Positions 45,345 through 52,963 of a stretch of 64,000 nt of DNA are shown here, in pieces. Both the position numbers and the translations under genes were made by a program. The notes beneath the pieces were generated by a model. It was given only the letters and a program-made list of their open reading frames with translations, searched no databases and was not told where the DNA came from. Source of the stretch: Gordonia jinghuaiqii (GTDB lineage: Bacteria; Actinomycetota; Actinomycetes; Mycobacteriales; Mycobacteriaceae). Location of the stretch: assembly GCF_014041935.1 (NCBI RefSeq), contig NZ_CP059491.1, positions 2,666,001 to 2,730,000 on the forward strand, in the 5' to 3' direction. Every line of letters begins with the position of its first letter. Position 1 is the first letter of the stretch.

Positions 45345-46733
45345 TCACGCGGCCCCCAGGCCGGTGACCGTCGACGACACCGCGACGGTCACCACGCCGT
45401 CGGGCCAGCGCAGCCGCACACCGGGCTGCTCGGTGAGCCGGCCGCAGTCGGCGATGGACACCGGACCCGGCGCGGGCACGGCGGATCGTGACTCGCCTGG
45501 CCGGTCGGCGGTGATCATCGCGTAGCCGGGGAAGCAGGTCAGCCAGGCGCCCATGGACGCCCCGCGCGGCCGGGGTACCGCGGTGACGTCGAGTTCGGCG
45601 CCGGTACCCGACGCCTCGGCGAGCATTCCCAGGGTGCCGGCGATGCCGGCCATGCTGACGTCTTTGGCGGCGGCGGGGGAGACCGCGGCCAGGTGGCCCG
45701 CCATCGCGCACAGTTCGTCGCTGCGTCGTGTGCTCGTCGAATCCCATTGCCGGTCGGCATAACCGGGTCGCCACGAACCGCCCAGGTCGACGTGCAGGGA
45801 GACGGTGTCCCCGGCGGTGCCACCGCCGGCCCGCAGCGGATGCGCGGTGGTGCCGAGTGCGGTCACCGACAGCGCCGACGGCACGCCCACCTGGGTGTGA
45901 CCGCCGAGAACCGGTGTGCGCCAGACCTGTGCGGCCGCCGAGATCCCGCGGATGATGCGGGTCAGATGTGACGTCGTGGGTGCGCCGACCGCGTCGAGAA
46001 GCCCGATCGGCGCGGCGCCCATCGCGGACAGGTCGTTGATGTTGACCAGCACCGAGCACCAGCCCGCCCATTCCGGGTCGCGTTCGATCATCGACGGGAT
46101 GATCGCATCGCAGGCGGCGATCACATCGGTACCGGGCAGGGGAACTCCGTCATCGCCGCGGAACCCGGCCGCGCCGAGCCCGCCCGGCTGGTCGGCGAAC
46201 GGTGCGAGCGCCTCGGCGAGCACCGCTTTGGTGCCGTCGACCGTGCGTTGGATGCGATGGACCGGCCACCGCATCTCGCGGTGAGCACGCCCGGCAAGTG
46301 TCTCCCCGGCCCCGCAGTCGTCCCAGCCGAGGCGCGCGAACATCGGCGCGTACCGGTCCTGCACGCTGGCGTCGAAGCGCACCGCACCCAGCTGTTCGAC
46401 GTGCGCGCAGGCCGCCCGGACCAGTGCGGGCCCGATCCCCGCCGCGGAACCGGAATCGGCGACCACGAGCCGGCTGCCGAACCACCAGCCGATGTCGTCG
46501 TAGGTCGAGCCTTCCCATCGCCGCGGTGCGACGCGGACCCCGCCCACGATCGTGCCGTCGGAGGTCGTCGCGATGAGCACGGCGGTGTGCGGGTCGTCGT
46601 CGGTGTCGTCGAGGTCGGTGCGCGGGAACAGTTCTTGCCGGTCGACGAACTCGCGGTGACGCAGTGCCCGGTACGCGGCGTGTTCGGCGGGGCTCTCGGC
46701 GACGGTGATCAGGAACTCCGAGCGAGTGACCAC
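45345..46733 (-). CDS. GNAT acetyltransferase fused to AIR-synthase/SelD-like domain (MSMEG_0567 family)
   Basis: A 462-residue fusion. Residues 1-155 form a GNAT domain (YRALRHREFVDRQELFPRTD, GTIVGGVRVAPR, GIGPALVRAACAHVEQLGAVRFDASVQ). Residues 165-462 resemble AIR-synthase/selenophosphate-synthase proteins ([66 protein letters not shown]). In other Nit1C clusters these are often two genes. Reactions are unknown; acetyl-CoA and ATP use are inferred from the folds. The start is unclear; GTG 46733 gives the conserved N-terminus and lies after a REP-like element. Confidence 0.84.
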   Translation of the reverse strand: MVTRSEFLITVAESPAEHAAYRALRHREFVDRQELFPRTDLDDTDDDPHTAVLIATTSDGTIVGGVRVAPRRWEGSTYDDIGWWFGSRLVVADSGSAAGIGPALVRAACAHVEQLGAVRFDASVQDRYAPMFARLGWDDCGAGETLAGRAHREMRWPVHRIQRTVDGTKAVLAEALAPFADQPGGLGAAGFRGDDGVPLPGTDVIAACDAIIPSMIERDPEWAGWCSVLVNINDLSAMGAAPIGLLDAVGAPTTSHLTRIIRGISAAAQVWRTPVLGGHTQVGVPSALSVTALGTTAHPLRAGGGTAGDTVSLHVDLGGSWRPGYADRQWDSTSTRRSDELCAMAGHLAAVSPAAAKDVSMAGIAGTLGMLAEASGTGAELDVTAVPRPRGASMGAWLTCFPGYAMITADRPGESRSAVPAPGPVSIADCGRLTEQPGVRLRWPDGVVTVAVSSTVTGLGAA

Positions 46734-46777
46734 GCGCCGTCGCCCGGAGAGGATCGACAACTCACCCGACCTCTGTT

Positions 46778-46819
46778 CCTTGAGTAGCCCCGGAGCTTGC
46801 GGAGGGGCGTATCGAAAGG
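46778..46819. repeat. REP-like element, second type, within the nitrilase operon
   Basis: A 42-bp imperfect palindrome from CCTTGAGTAGCCCC to GGGGCGTATCGAAAGG. GCCCC/GGGGC can pair around GGAGCTTGCGGA. It lies between the radical SAM stop (46831) and the GNAT start (46733). The pattern is related to, but distinct from, the CTGGTTGAGC family. Confidence 0.7.
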
Positions 46820-46830
46820 ATCTCTCCACC

Positions 46831-47886
46831 TCAGCCACCCACCGTTGGCAGGATGCTGCACGCACCACATGCGGCACAGCCGGCGCGCTGATCGGCACCG
46901 GACATCCCGATCAGGGTGAGATGTGCGGCGACCTCGCGGCTGATCTTCTCCACGATCGCCGGGTCGGGTGCGGGTGCGTCGTCGACGTCGACGGCCAGGG
47001 TTCCGGCGTGACGCCGGAACGGGACGATGAACGGGTAGACCCCGAGGTCGGCGAGTTCTTTGGCGCCGGCGATCATCTCGTCGGTGTCCTCACCGAGCCC
47101 GACGAGGAGGTAGGTCGAGACCTGGTTGCGCCCGAACACGCGTACGGCCTCGAGCCATGCGGCGCGGTACTCCGACATCGGTACCGACGACTTGCCTGGC
47201 ATCCACCGGCGTCGCACGTCGTCGTCGAGGGATTCGACGTGGATGCCGATCGCATCGGCACCGGCCTCCCGGAGTTCGGTCAGGACCGACAGGTCGGCCG
47301 GGGGTTCGCACTGCACCTGGATGGGGAGCCCCGGTACCGCAGCCTTGATGGCCCGCACGCATCGCGCGAGGTGACGGGCGCCGCGGTCGCGTCCGGCCGT
47401 CGTGCCGGTGGTCATCACCATCTGGGTCACGCCGTCGAGTTCGACTGCGGCGCGGGCCACTTCGGCGAGTTGTTCCGGCTTCTTCACGGTGATCGTCGAT
47501 CCGTTGCGGATGGACTCCTCGATCGAGCAGAACCGGCACCGCTGGTCCTCGCCGTAGCGGATGCAGGTCTGCACGACGGTCGTCGCGAGGACGTTTCGGC
47601 CGTGGAGGCGCGCGATCTTCTCGTAGCTGATGCCGTCGGCGGTCTGCAGGTCGTAGAAGCGCGGACGCCCGATCGCCGACACCTCCACGCCCACGTCGAC
47701 GCCGTCGTAGAGGACGCGCTCACCGTCGAAGACGAACGGGCTCTGCGGGTTCCGTGGGATCGCCGCGTGCAGGCCGTCGACCATCAGGTGACCGTCGTCG
47801 CTGGGTCCTGCTCCGCCCGTGCGCTGCAGGGGAGGTTCGCCGCGAATCCCGAGCAGTGCCAGGTCAACTCGTGTGGATACCGTCAT
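46831..47886 (-). CDS. Radical SAM protein, MSMEG_0568 family
   Basis: A 351-residue protein. The [4Fe-4S]/SAM cysteines are in TCIRYGEDQRCRFCSIEES, a C-x8-C-x2-C spacing instead of the usual C-x3-C-x2-C. Further segments are VQCEPPADLSVL, GADAIGIHVESLDDDVRRRWMPGK and STYLLVGLGEDTDEM, as in biotin-synthase-like barrels. The C-terminus GCAACGACSILPTVGG has three close cysteines that could bind a second cluster. It is a hallmark gene of Nit1C clusters; the product is unknown. ATG 47886 follows AGAGGAG. Expressed before the GNAT fusion. Confidence 0.9.
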   Translation of the reverse strand: MTVSTRVDLALLGIRGEPPLQRTGGAGPSDDGHLMVDGLHAAIPRNPQSPFVFDGERVLYDGVDVGVEVSAIGRPRFYDLQTADGISYEKIARLHGRNVLATTVVQTCIRYGEDQRCRFCSIEESIRNGSTITVKKPEQLAEVARAAVELDGVTQMVMTTGTTAGRDRGARHLARCVRAIKAAVPGLPIQVQCEPPADLSVLTELREAGADAIGIHVESLDDDVRRRWMPGKSSVPMSEYRAAWLEAVRVFGRNQVSTYLLVGLGEDTDEMIAGAKELADLGVYPFIVPFRRHAGTLAVDVDDAPAPDPAIVEKISREVAAHLTLIGMSGADQRAGCAACGACSILPTVGG

Positions 47887-47936
47887 GGGTACTCCTCTTT
47901 CTGCTCCCTGAGGAGCCCGGCATTCACGTGTTGGGT

Positions 47937-49208
47937 CTACTGCGCTGCGGCGAGCCGCGGCACTGCGGCTCGCACATCCTCGACGATGTGCTCGGCGACG
48001 TACCGCGCGTCGCGGTCGATGCCGAGGAACCGTCCCGATCCCCACGTGTGCATCCACGGCAGTCCGACGAAGCTCAGCCCCGGGACCTCGGTGATCCCGC
48101 GGGTCTGCATCGGCCGGCCACCGCCGTCGAAGGCGCTGGCCTCGATCCACCGGTAGTCGGGGCGGTAACCGATGGCCCAGATGATCGAGGTGACCCCGGC
48201 GGCCGTGAGGTCGAGTTCGGTGGGCTCACCGTCCGGTCGCCAGACCGGTTCGTAGCGTGTGGGTTCCGGTGCGTCGATGCCGTGGGCCTCGATGTGCCGG
48301 TCGATGTCGCCGCAGATCGAGTTGTAGACGGCGTCGGCCCGGTCGAGGGCAGCGGTGAGCGTCGGCGCGAACCGCAGTGTCGAATCCTTGCCGTCGGTCA
48401 GCGTTCCGTACAGCGACATCCCTTCGGTGGCGAAGCGACGCAGATCGATGTCGCGGCCGCCGTCGCGGCCGGTGACGTAGTGGTTGGTCTTCTCCTGAGC
48501 CGCGCGGCCGCCCGGGTATTCCTGGGTCGGCGTGTCGTAGAGGCCCATGTCCGACAACCAGGTCATGCAGTCGCGGCCGCGATAGAAGCGTGCGACACGA
48601 GGTGCGTTGCCGATCGCCAGGTGGACTCGACGTCCGGCGAGATGCAGGTCCTCGGCGATCTGGGTGCCCGACTGTCCGGATCCGACGACGAGCACCGCAC
48701 CGTCGGGAAGCTGCTCGGGAGTGAAGTACTCCTCCGAGTGGACCTGATGCACAGCCGGATCCAGCGACGCGGCGAACGGCGGGACGACCGGCAGCGGATA
48801 ACCGCCGGTCGCGATCACCGTCTGGTCGCAGGTGATAGTGGTGGTGCCGTCCGGACCGTCGAGTGTCAGCTCGAACCGATCGCCGTCGAGACGCTGCAGC
48901 TTGGTCACCGTGGTGTGTTCGACGAGGGGAGGCTCGAAGGTGTCCAGCCAGCCGTGCAGCCACTCGACCACCTCGTCGCGGGTCATGAACCCGTCGGGGT
49001 CGGGACCGTCGTAGGAGTAACCGGGCAGGCGGCAATGCCAGTTGGGCGTGACGAGTGTGAAGTTGTCCCAACGCTTGTCGGCCCAGGCGTGTACCGCGGT
49101 GTCGGCCTCCACGACGAGGTGTTCGACGCCGGCGCGGCCGAGGTACCAGCTGACCGACAGCCCGGCCTGGCCGCCGCCGATGACGACGACCGGAACATGT
49201 GTGTTCAT
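47937..49208 (-). CDS. Flavin-dependent oxidoreductase, MSMEG_0569 family
   Basis: A 423-residue flavoprotein monooxygenase-like enzyme. FAD site VVVIGGGQAGLSVSWYLGRAG (residues 7-27), second dinucleotide site AVLVVGSGQSGTQIAEDL (about 165-182) and a late ATGGYPLPVVPPFA link typical of FMO/BVMO relatives. A late WAIGYRPDYRWI matches the second flavin contact. Substrate unknown; by context it should oxidise an intermediate of the nitrilase pathway. ATG 49208 follows AGGAGGAG and overlaps the stop of the upstream gene (ATGA). Confidence 0.9.
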   Translation of the reverse strand: MNTHVPVVVIGGGQAGLSVSWYLGRAGVEHLVVEADTAVHAWADKRWDNFTLVTPNWHCRLPGYSYDGPDPDGFMTRDEVVEWLHGWLDTFEPPLVEHTTVTKLQRLDGDRFELTLDGPDGTTTITCDQTVIATGGYPLPVVPPFAASLDPAVHQVHSEEYFTPEQLPDGAVLVVGSGQSGTQIAEDLHLAGRRVHLAIGNAPRVARFYRGRDCMTWLSDMGLYDTPTQEYPGGRAAQEKTNHYVTGRDGGRDIDLRRFATEGMSLYGTLTDGKDSTLRFAPTLTAALDRADAVYNSICGDIDRHIEAHGIDAPEPTRYEPVWRPDGEPTELDLTAAGVTSIIWAIGYRPDYRWIEASAFDGGGRPMQTRGITEVPGLSFVGLPWMHTWGSGRFLGIDRDARYVAEHIVEDVRAAVPRLAAAQ

Positions 49209-49687
49209 GACTCCTCCTGGGAGTTCAGATCGCCACCGCTGGTTGCACTACCACCGCTGGTTGAGCCGGGACGACGCGAAGCGACGCCCTCCCCACCGCT
49301 GGTTGAGCCGGGGTCCCCACCGCTGGTTGAGCCGGGGCCCCCTCCGCTGGTTGAGCAGGGGAGGAGCGAAGCGACGACCCGTGTCGAAACCACCTCCGCA
49401 CCCGGCAACGGCGGGTACATCGACACCACCTCGACCTCAGCGGTTCCCGCATGTCGCGCGGCGTCGTCGGCGATGGCCTCGGCGGACGCGGCAGCCGATG
49501 TGCACGCGAACCCGAACTTGGCGCGGACGCGGGCGCTGGCCTCGTCGAGGGCGGTGGTGGCCCGTGTCCGGAAGTCGTCGACGCGGTACACACCCGGCGA
49601 GAGGTGGTCGTGCAGGACCAGACTGGGGGAGTAGTACTGGCGGGCGACGCCGTCGGGCCAGCGCACCTCGATGGTCATCTCAGGCAT
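49205..49687 (-). CDS. MSMEG_0570 family nitrogen-starvation-response protein with repeat-derived tail
   Basis: About 160 residues. The first 105 (EMTIEVRWPDGVARQYYSPS, VYRVDDFRTRATTALDEAS, VVSMYPPLPGAEV) match the small MSMEG_0570 family found beside Nit1C nitrilases; function unknown. Family members end soon after this point. Here the frame runs on for about 50 residues of PGSTSGG-type repeats (GSTSGG five times), because it reads through a REP-like repeat array. ATG 49687 overlaps the nitrilase stop; ATG 49678 is an alternative. It overlaps the flavoprotein gene by 4 bases, so coupling may depend on the repeat-coded tail. Confidence 0.85.
   Translation of the reverse strand: MPEMTIEVRWPDGVARQYYSPSLVLHDHLSPGVYRVDDFRTRATTALDEASARVRAKFGFACTSAAASAEAIADDAARHAGTAEVEVVSMYPPLPGAEVVSTRVVASLLPCSTSGGGPGSTSGGDPGSTSGGEGVASRRPGSTSGGSATSGGDLNSQEES
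49234..49393. repeat. REP-like array (partial copies plus one full unit) inside a coding region
   Basis: Five copies of the CCGCTGGTTG start of the element are found in about 160 bases; the last (49347-49392) is complete through GTGTCGAAACCA. Earlier copies are shortened, spaced about 18, 42, 21 and 27 bases. On the minus strand, CCCGGCTCAACCAGCGG translates as PGSTSG in the MSMEG_0570-family gene. It looks like local amplification of a fragment of the element. Confidence 0.85.
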
Positions 49688-50579
49688 GGGCGAGGTCCCG
49701 CCAGGCGAGTTCGTCGGCCGAGTCGGCGTCGACGAGGAGGCCGTAGACCTCGGGTCGACGGTCCCGCAGGTGGAACATCCCGGCGCGCATGGCGGTGAAA
49801 CTCTCCGCGATGTCGACCTCCGCGACCGCCATCCCACCGTCGAGAAGTGTTGTGTCGAGGATGTTTCCACCGGGGTCGACGATCTTCGCGTTACCCACAT
49901 AGCGCAGCGACCCGAAGGTCCCGCTCTGGTTCGACGCCACCCAGAACACCTGGTTCTCCAGTGCGCGGGCCGTGTCGAAGAGGTTGAACCGGTAGGTCCA
50001 GCGGTCTTCCTGCAGGTTCTCGGCGGTCGCCGTGCGGGCCGCAGGCCAGGCGGAGAGGCTGGCGATGATCTCTGCGCCTTTGAGTGCCATGATGCGTCCG
50101 GCTTCGGGAAAGGCCTTGTCGTAACAGATCTGGAGGCCCACCCGGCCGACCGGGGTGTCGAAGACGTCGTATCCGGTTCCCGACGAGTACGACATGTTCT
50201 CGCCGAGGGGCTGATGCACCTTGCGGTAGCTGCCGTAGATGCGGTCACGGTCGAGGACGGCCGCGGCGTTGTACCGCGTCTGTCCGTCCTCGCCGAGTTC
50301 GCAGAACCCGATCGCCACCACCAGATCTCCGACGATGGACTGCACCCGCGCGATCTCGGGGCCGTCGAGGGAGATCGCCGGTGGCAGCGACCCGGAACTG
50401 TTCTTGCGTGTGTCGCCGTGGTTGCCCAGCGATGACAGGTATCCGCCGATCGCGGCCTCGGGGAAGACCAGGAAGTCGACGCCGCGCGACCGCGCTTCGG
50501 CGACATACTGTTCGATCGTCGCGTAGTTCTGCTCGAGATCGCGGGTGAAGTTCGCCGCGACGGTTCCGATGGTCGTCAT
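49680..50579 (-). CDS. Nitrilase, Nit6803/Nit1C family
   Basis: A 299-residue carbon-nitrogen hydrolase with an intact triad: Glu41 (LVFPEAAIGGYL), Lys120 (SYRKVHQPLGE) and Cys152 (QICYDKAFPEAGR). Such enzymes hydrolyse nitriles to carboxylic acid and ammonia. Its Nit1C context was linked in Pseudomonas to growth on cyanide as nitrogen source, and the cyanobacterial Nit6803 works on other nitriles; the natural substrate here is unknown. ATG 50579 follows GGGAAAG. A REP-like element sits in the 149-base gap to the MSMEG_0572-type gene upstream. Its C-terminal Trp/Asp helix closes the family fold. Confidence 0.93.
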   Translation of the reverse strand: MTTIGTVAANFTRDLEQNYATIEQYVAEARSRGVDFLVFPEAAIGGYLSSLGNHGDTRKNSSGSLPPAISLDGPEIARVQSIVGDLVVAIGFCELGEDGQTRYNAAAVLDRDRIYGSYRKVHQPLGENMSYSSGTGYDVFDTPVGRVGLQICYDKAFPEAGRIMALKGAEIIASLSAWPAARTATAENLQEDRWTYRFNLFDTARALENQVFWVASNQSGTFGSLRYVGNAKIVDPGGNILDTTLLDGGMAVAEVDIAESFTAMRAGMFHLRDRRPEVYGLLVDADSADELAWRDLAHA

Positions 50580-50658
50580 GATCTTTCCCAGGGTCGGTGA
50601 TGTCGGAAGATGGATACCTGCTGGTCAAGGGCTCCGCCGGCTGTGCCGGGCCTCCCCG

Positions 50659-50704
50659 CTGGTTGAGCCGGTGAGGAGCGCTAGCGACGAGCGTGTCGAA
50701 ACCA
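50659..50704. repeat. REP-like element between the MSMEG_0572-type gene and the nitrilase gene
   Basis: A 46-bp unit from CTGGTTGAGCC to GTGTCGAAACCA, 24 bases beyond the stop codon of the first cluster gene. Because it is in the operon, it would be transcribed and could fold as an RNA hairpin between the two coding regions. Confidence 0.8.
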
Positions 50705-50728
50705 CTCGCGCCCAGCAGGTTCGGTAAC

Positions 50729-51253
50729 TCAGACCATGTAGGTCGAGTTGATGATGGCGCCCTTGCGGGCGTAGTGGATGAGGGCGTCCTGGACGTCGAG
50801 CGGATGCGCGGGGATGACGCCTTCGATCAGGTCTTCCTCACGTCCGCCGTGCAGGGCGAGCCCGAAGCGGCAGCAGAACACGGTGCCGCCCTCGCCGATG
50901 AACGTCTCGAGTGCGTTGTTGATGTTCTGCTCACCCGGGAATCCCGAGTCACCTGTCGTCGGAAAGCCGCGCGTGGCAAGGCAATTGATGGCGCCGGGGC
51001 CGTAGAAGTACATGGCCGAGTCAAAACCCTTGCGCAGCGCGCGAGTTGCCTGCAGCACGGCGACGAAGGACACCGACGACTCGTGTGCGATGCCGTGTAC
51101 CAGGGTGAAGTAGGACTCGCCGTCCTCTGCCTGGTAGTCCGGGAAGATCTTGGTGCCGCCGTAGATGTTGGAGCCCTTGGGCAGGGAGGGGTGGGGAATC
51201 TCCGCCAGCGACGCGGCGATGTTCTCGGTGATGGTTTCGTCGAAAGAGGGCAC
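50729..51253 (-). CDS. MSMEG_0572/Sll0783 family nitrogen-starvation-response protein
   Basis: A 174-residue protein and the first gene of the Nit1C cluster. SNIYGGTKIFPDYQAEDGESYFTL, ATRALRKGFDSAMYFYGPGAINCLATRGFP and GTVFCCRFGLALHGGREEDLIEGVIPAHPLDVQDALI fit the DsrE-like fold of this family. In Synechocystis, Sll0783 is induced by nitrogen starvation and needed for polyhydroxybutyrate accumulation. The Cys in FCCRFG and in INCL are candidates for function. GTG 51253 follows AGGAG. It heads the minus-strand operon. Confidence 0.92.
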   Translation of the reverse strand: MPSFDETITENIAASLAEIPHPSLPKGSNIYGGTKIFPDYQAEDGESYFTLVHGIAHESSVSFVAVLQATRALRKGFDSAMYFYGPGAINCLATRGFPTTGDSGFPGEQNINNALETFIGEGGTVFCCRFGLALHGGREEDLIEGVIPAHPLDVQDALIHYARKGAIINSTYMV

Positions 51254-51540
51254 GAGTACTCCTGGAGAGGGCGAGACGACGGCGCCTGTCGGCGCGGCGT
51301 GGAAGAGAAGGGTCGGGCATCATTGCCCTGGAGGGTGAATCCGAGTGGTGTGACCGGATGGCCGGCCTCATCGAGTAGCGCAACTGCTTGCTACGACACA
51401 CAGTTCACCCGGCGGTGATTACCGATTGGTTACCGGCGGAATAAATGAACGGCCGGTCGGCGTAACACGAAGTCTCGGTGGCGGAGTCGTGCCTTGGACG
51501 AGTCCAGCGCCCGGGAGCGGCCGAACGGATGTCCTTCACG
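51254..51540 (-). promoter_or_regulatory. Promoter region of the Nit1C cluster with GlnR-like box
   Basis: About 290 bases without a supportable gene. On the minus strand, bases 51433-51418 read GTAAC-N6-GTAAT, matching the spaced GTNAC / GNAAC repeats of actinobacterial GlnR sites, 165 bases before the first start codon. A short inverted pair GTAGC/GCTAC (51375-51394) lies nearer the gene. A clear -10/-35 was not found. GlnR control would fit a nitrogen-starvation cluster, but the match is short. Confidence 0.4.
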
Positions 51541-51589
51541 CAAAAATCCGACGAACCGGTCGGGTCGGGGGTCTGACCGGTTCGTCGGA
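51541..51589 (-). terminator. Rho-independent terminator of the alpha/beta hydrolase gene
   Basis: Perfect 15-base arms (51547-51561 and 51575-51589, TCCGACGAACCGGTC) with a 13-base loop. Read on the minus strand, the stem is followed at once by TTTTTG (51546-51541). It is the only hairpin in the window with a good T-run. It would stop transcription from the hydrolase gene entering the nitrilase operon. Confidence 0.88.
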
Positions 51590-51722
51590 CGAGACCAAGC
51601 ATATCGCCCGTGCAGGGCGTGGTCGAGCGAGTTATCCGCAATTCTGAGACTTGTTGACCACGGAATCCGACATCAGGTGTTCTCTGATGCCACTGCCTTG
51701 TGGGGGACGACGGCCCGGCCGA

Positions 51723-52838
51723 TCAGTGCGTCTGTGTGGCGTCCGGATCGGCGGCCACGTGTGTCGCCGCGAGCTCTCGTAGTGCCCGGTAGACGCGTCG
51801 GGACGATTCGGCCCAGGGCATCAGGATGGGGAAGACGTGGAACATGCCCTGCTCCTCCATCGCGTAGGTCGGCACCTCGGCGGCCTCGAGCCGTGACACG
51901 AAGTCCCGGATGCCGTCGCGGAACATCTCGTCGCTGCCCCAGCAGACGAACGTCGGGGGAAACCACTCCGGCTCGGGTTCGGCGTTGACGATCGAGACCC
52001 GCGCGTCGTTGGGTTGCACGCCGTGGAGGTACGGGGTGACCGGGATGTTCCACGGCAGCACGTCGTACTGGGCGTTCTCGGTGATCGACGGATGGTCGAG
52101 GTCCAGGTCGATCTCTGGTGAGAACAACGCCAGCGCACCGGGTTTCGGCAACCCCTGCGCATGGAGATGGGCCACCAGCGATGTGGCCAGGCCACCACCG
52201 CCCGAGTCGCCGGCGACGATGATGTGTTCGGGGTCGACGCCCCGCCCCAGGAGGGCCTGATAGACGTCGGCGGCGTCGACGACGCCCGCGGGGAAGGGGA
52301 ATTCGGGGGCCATGCGGTAGTCGGCGATGAACACCTCGAAGCCGGTGATCGCCACCACCGATGACGCGAAGGCCGAGTACATGATCGGCGAGGTGCCGAT
52401 GTACCCGCCGCCGTGCAGGTAGAGGATCGTCGCCGCGATCTCCTCCTTGTCGTCGGCGTCGTCGACGTAGGCGTCGGTGCTGGCCTTCGCGCGGCACCAC
52501 AGGCCGGGGACGCCGCCGATCGTGTCGTTGGTCAGTTCGACGCCGTCGGTCAGTTCGACGAAGGGCGGCATCACGACGCGGCAGATGTCGTCGAGGATCT
52601 TCTCCATCGACCGGAACTCCTCGATCGGCAGCCCCATCGAGTAGCCCATGAACGAGCGGATCACCTGCCGGGTGACCGACTGCCCGAGGTTGTCGAGCAG
52701 TCCCGCCGGCCCGGAGAACGGCTTGCGGAACGGTACCCGCGCCAGTCCGGTGAGCAGGTTCTGCGCGAGTCCGACCACGGCCAGCGTGGCCACCGGCCCT
52801 GACGCGGTCTGGACCTCGGGACGATCAGCCATCACCAT
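51723..52838 (-). CDS. Alpha/beta hydrolase, HSL (hormone-sensitive lipase) family
   Basis: A 371-residue esterase. Oxyanion-hole motif YLHGGGYIGTSP, nucleophile elbow VAGDSGGGGLATSLVAHL with catalytic Ser, Asp in CWGSDEMFRDG and His in QGMFHVFP. Residues 1-115 form an N-terminal cap and contain a hydrophobic stretch (VATLAVVGLAQNLL). Related mycobacterial Lip proteins hydrolyse short to medium acyl esters. ATG 52838 is used; ATG 52832 is possible. It is divergent from jetA with a 125-base gap and is ended by the hairpin at 51589-51541. Confidence 0.87.
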   Translation of the reverse strand: MVMADRPEVQTASGPVATLAVVGLAQNLLTGLARVPFRKPFSGPAGLLDNLGQSVTRQVIRSFMGYSMGLPIEEFRSMEKILDDICRVVMPPFVELTDGVELTNDTIGGVPGLWCRAKASTDAYVDDADDKEEIAATILYLHGGGYIGTSPIMYSAFASSVVAITGFEVFIADYRMAPEFPFPAGVVDAADVYQALLGRGVDPEHIIVAGDSGGGGLATSLVAHLHAQGLPKPGALALFSPEIDLDLDHPSITENAQYDVLPWNIPVTPYLHGVQPNDARVSIVNAEPEPEWFPPTFVCWGSDEMFRDGIRDFVSRLEAAEVPTYAMEEQGMFHVFPILMPWAESSRRVYRALRELAATHVAADPDATQTH

Positions 52839-52963
52839 GCTGTTCAGGGTAGCGACGACCGGCGTCCGCGGCTGGACACCCGACCCACCGGCTGGGGTGC
52901 CGTCGGACCGGCGTGGCAGACTACCTCGGGTCCTCTTGTCCCCGAGATCCCCGTGAGGCGGCG

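Noticed and set aside
49234..49393. CRISPR array
   Set aside because: The repeated CCGCTGGTTG units are uneven in length and spacing, without regular spacers or cas genes; they are fragments of a REP-like element.
51426..51647. 73-residue plus-strand frame in front of the nitrilase cluster
   Set aside because: It crosses the terminator hairpin, lacks a ribosome-binding site and has no family likeness.
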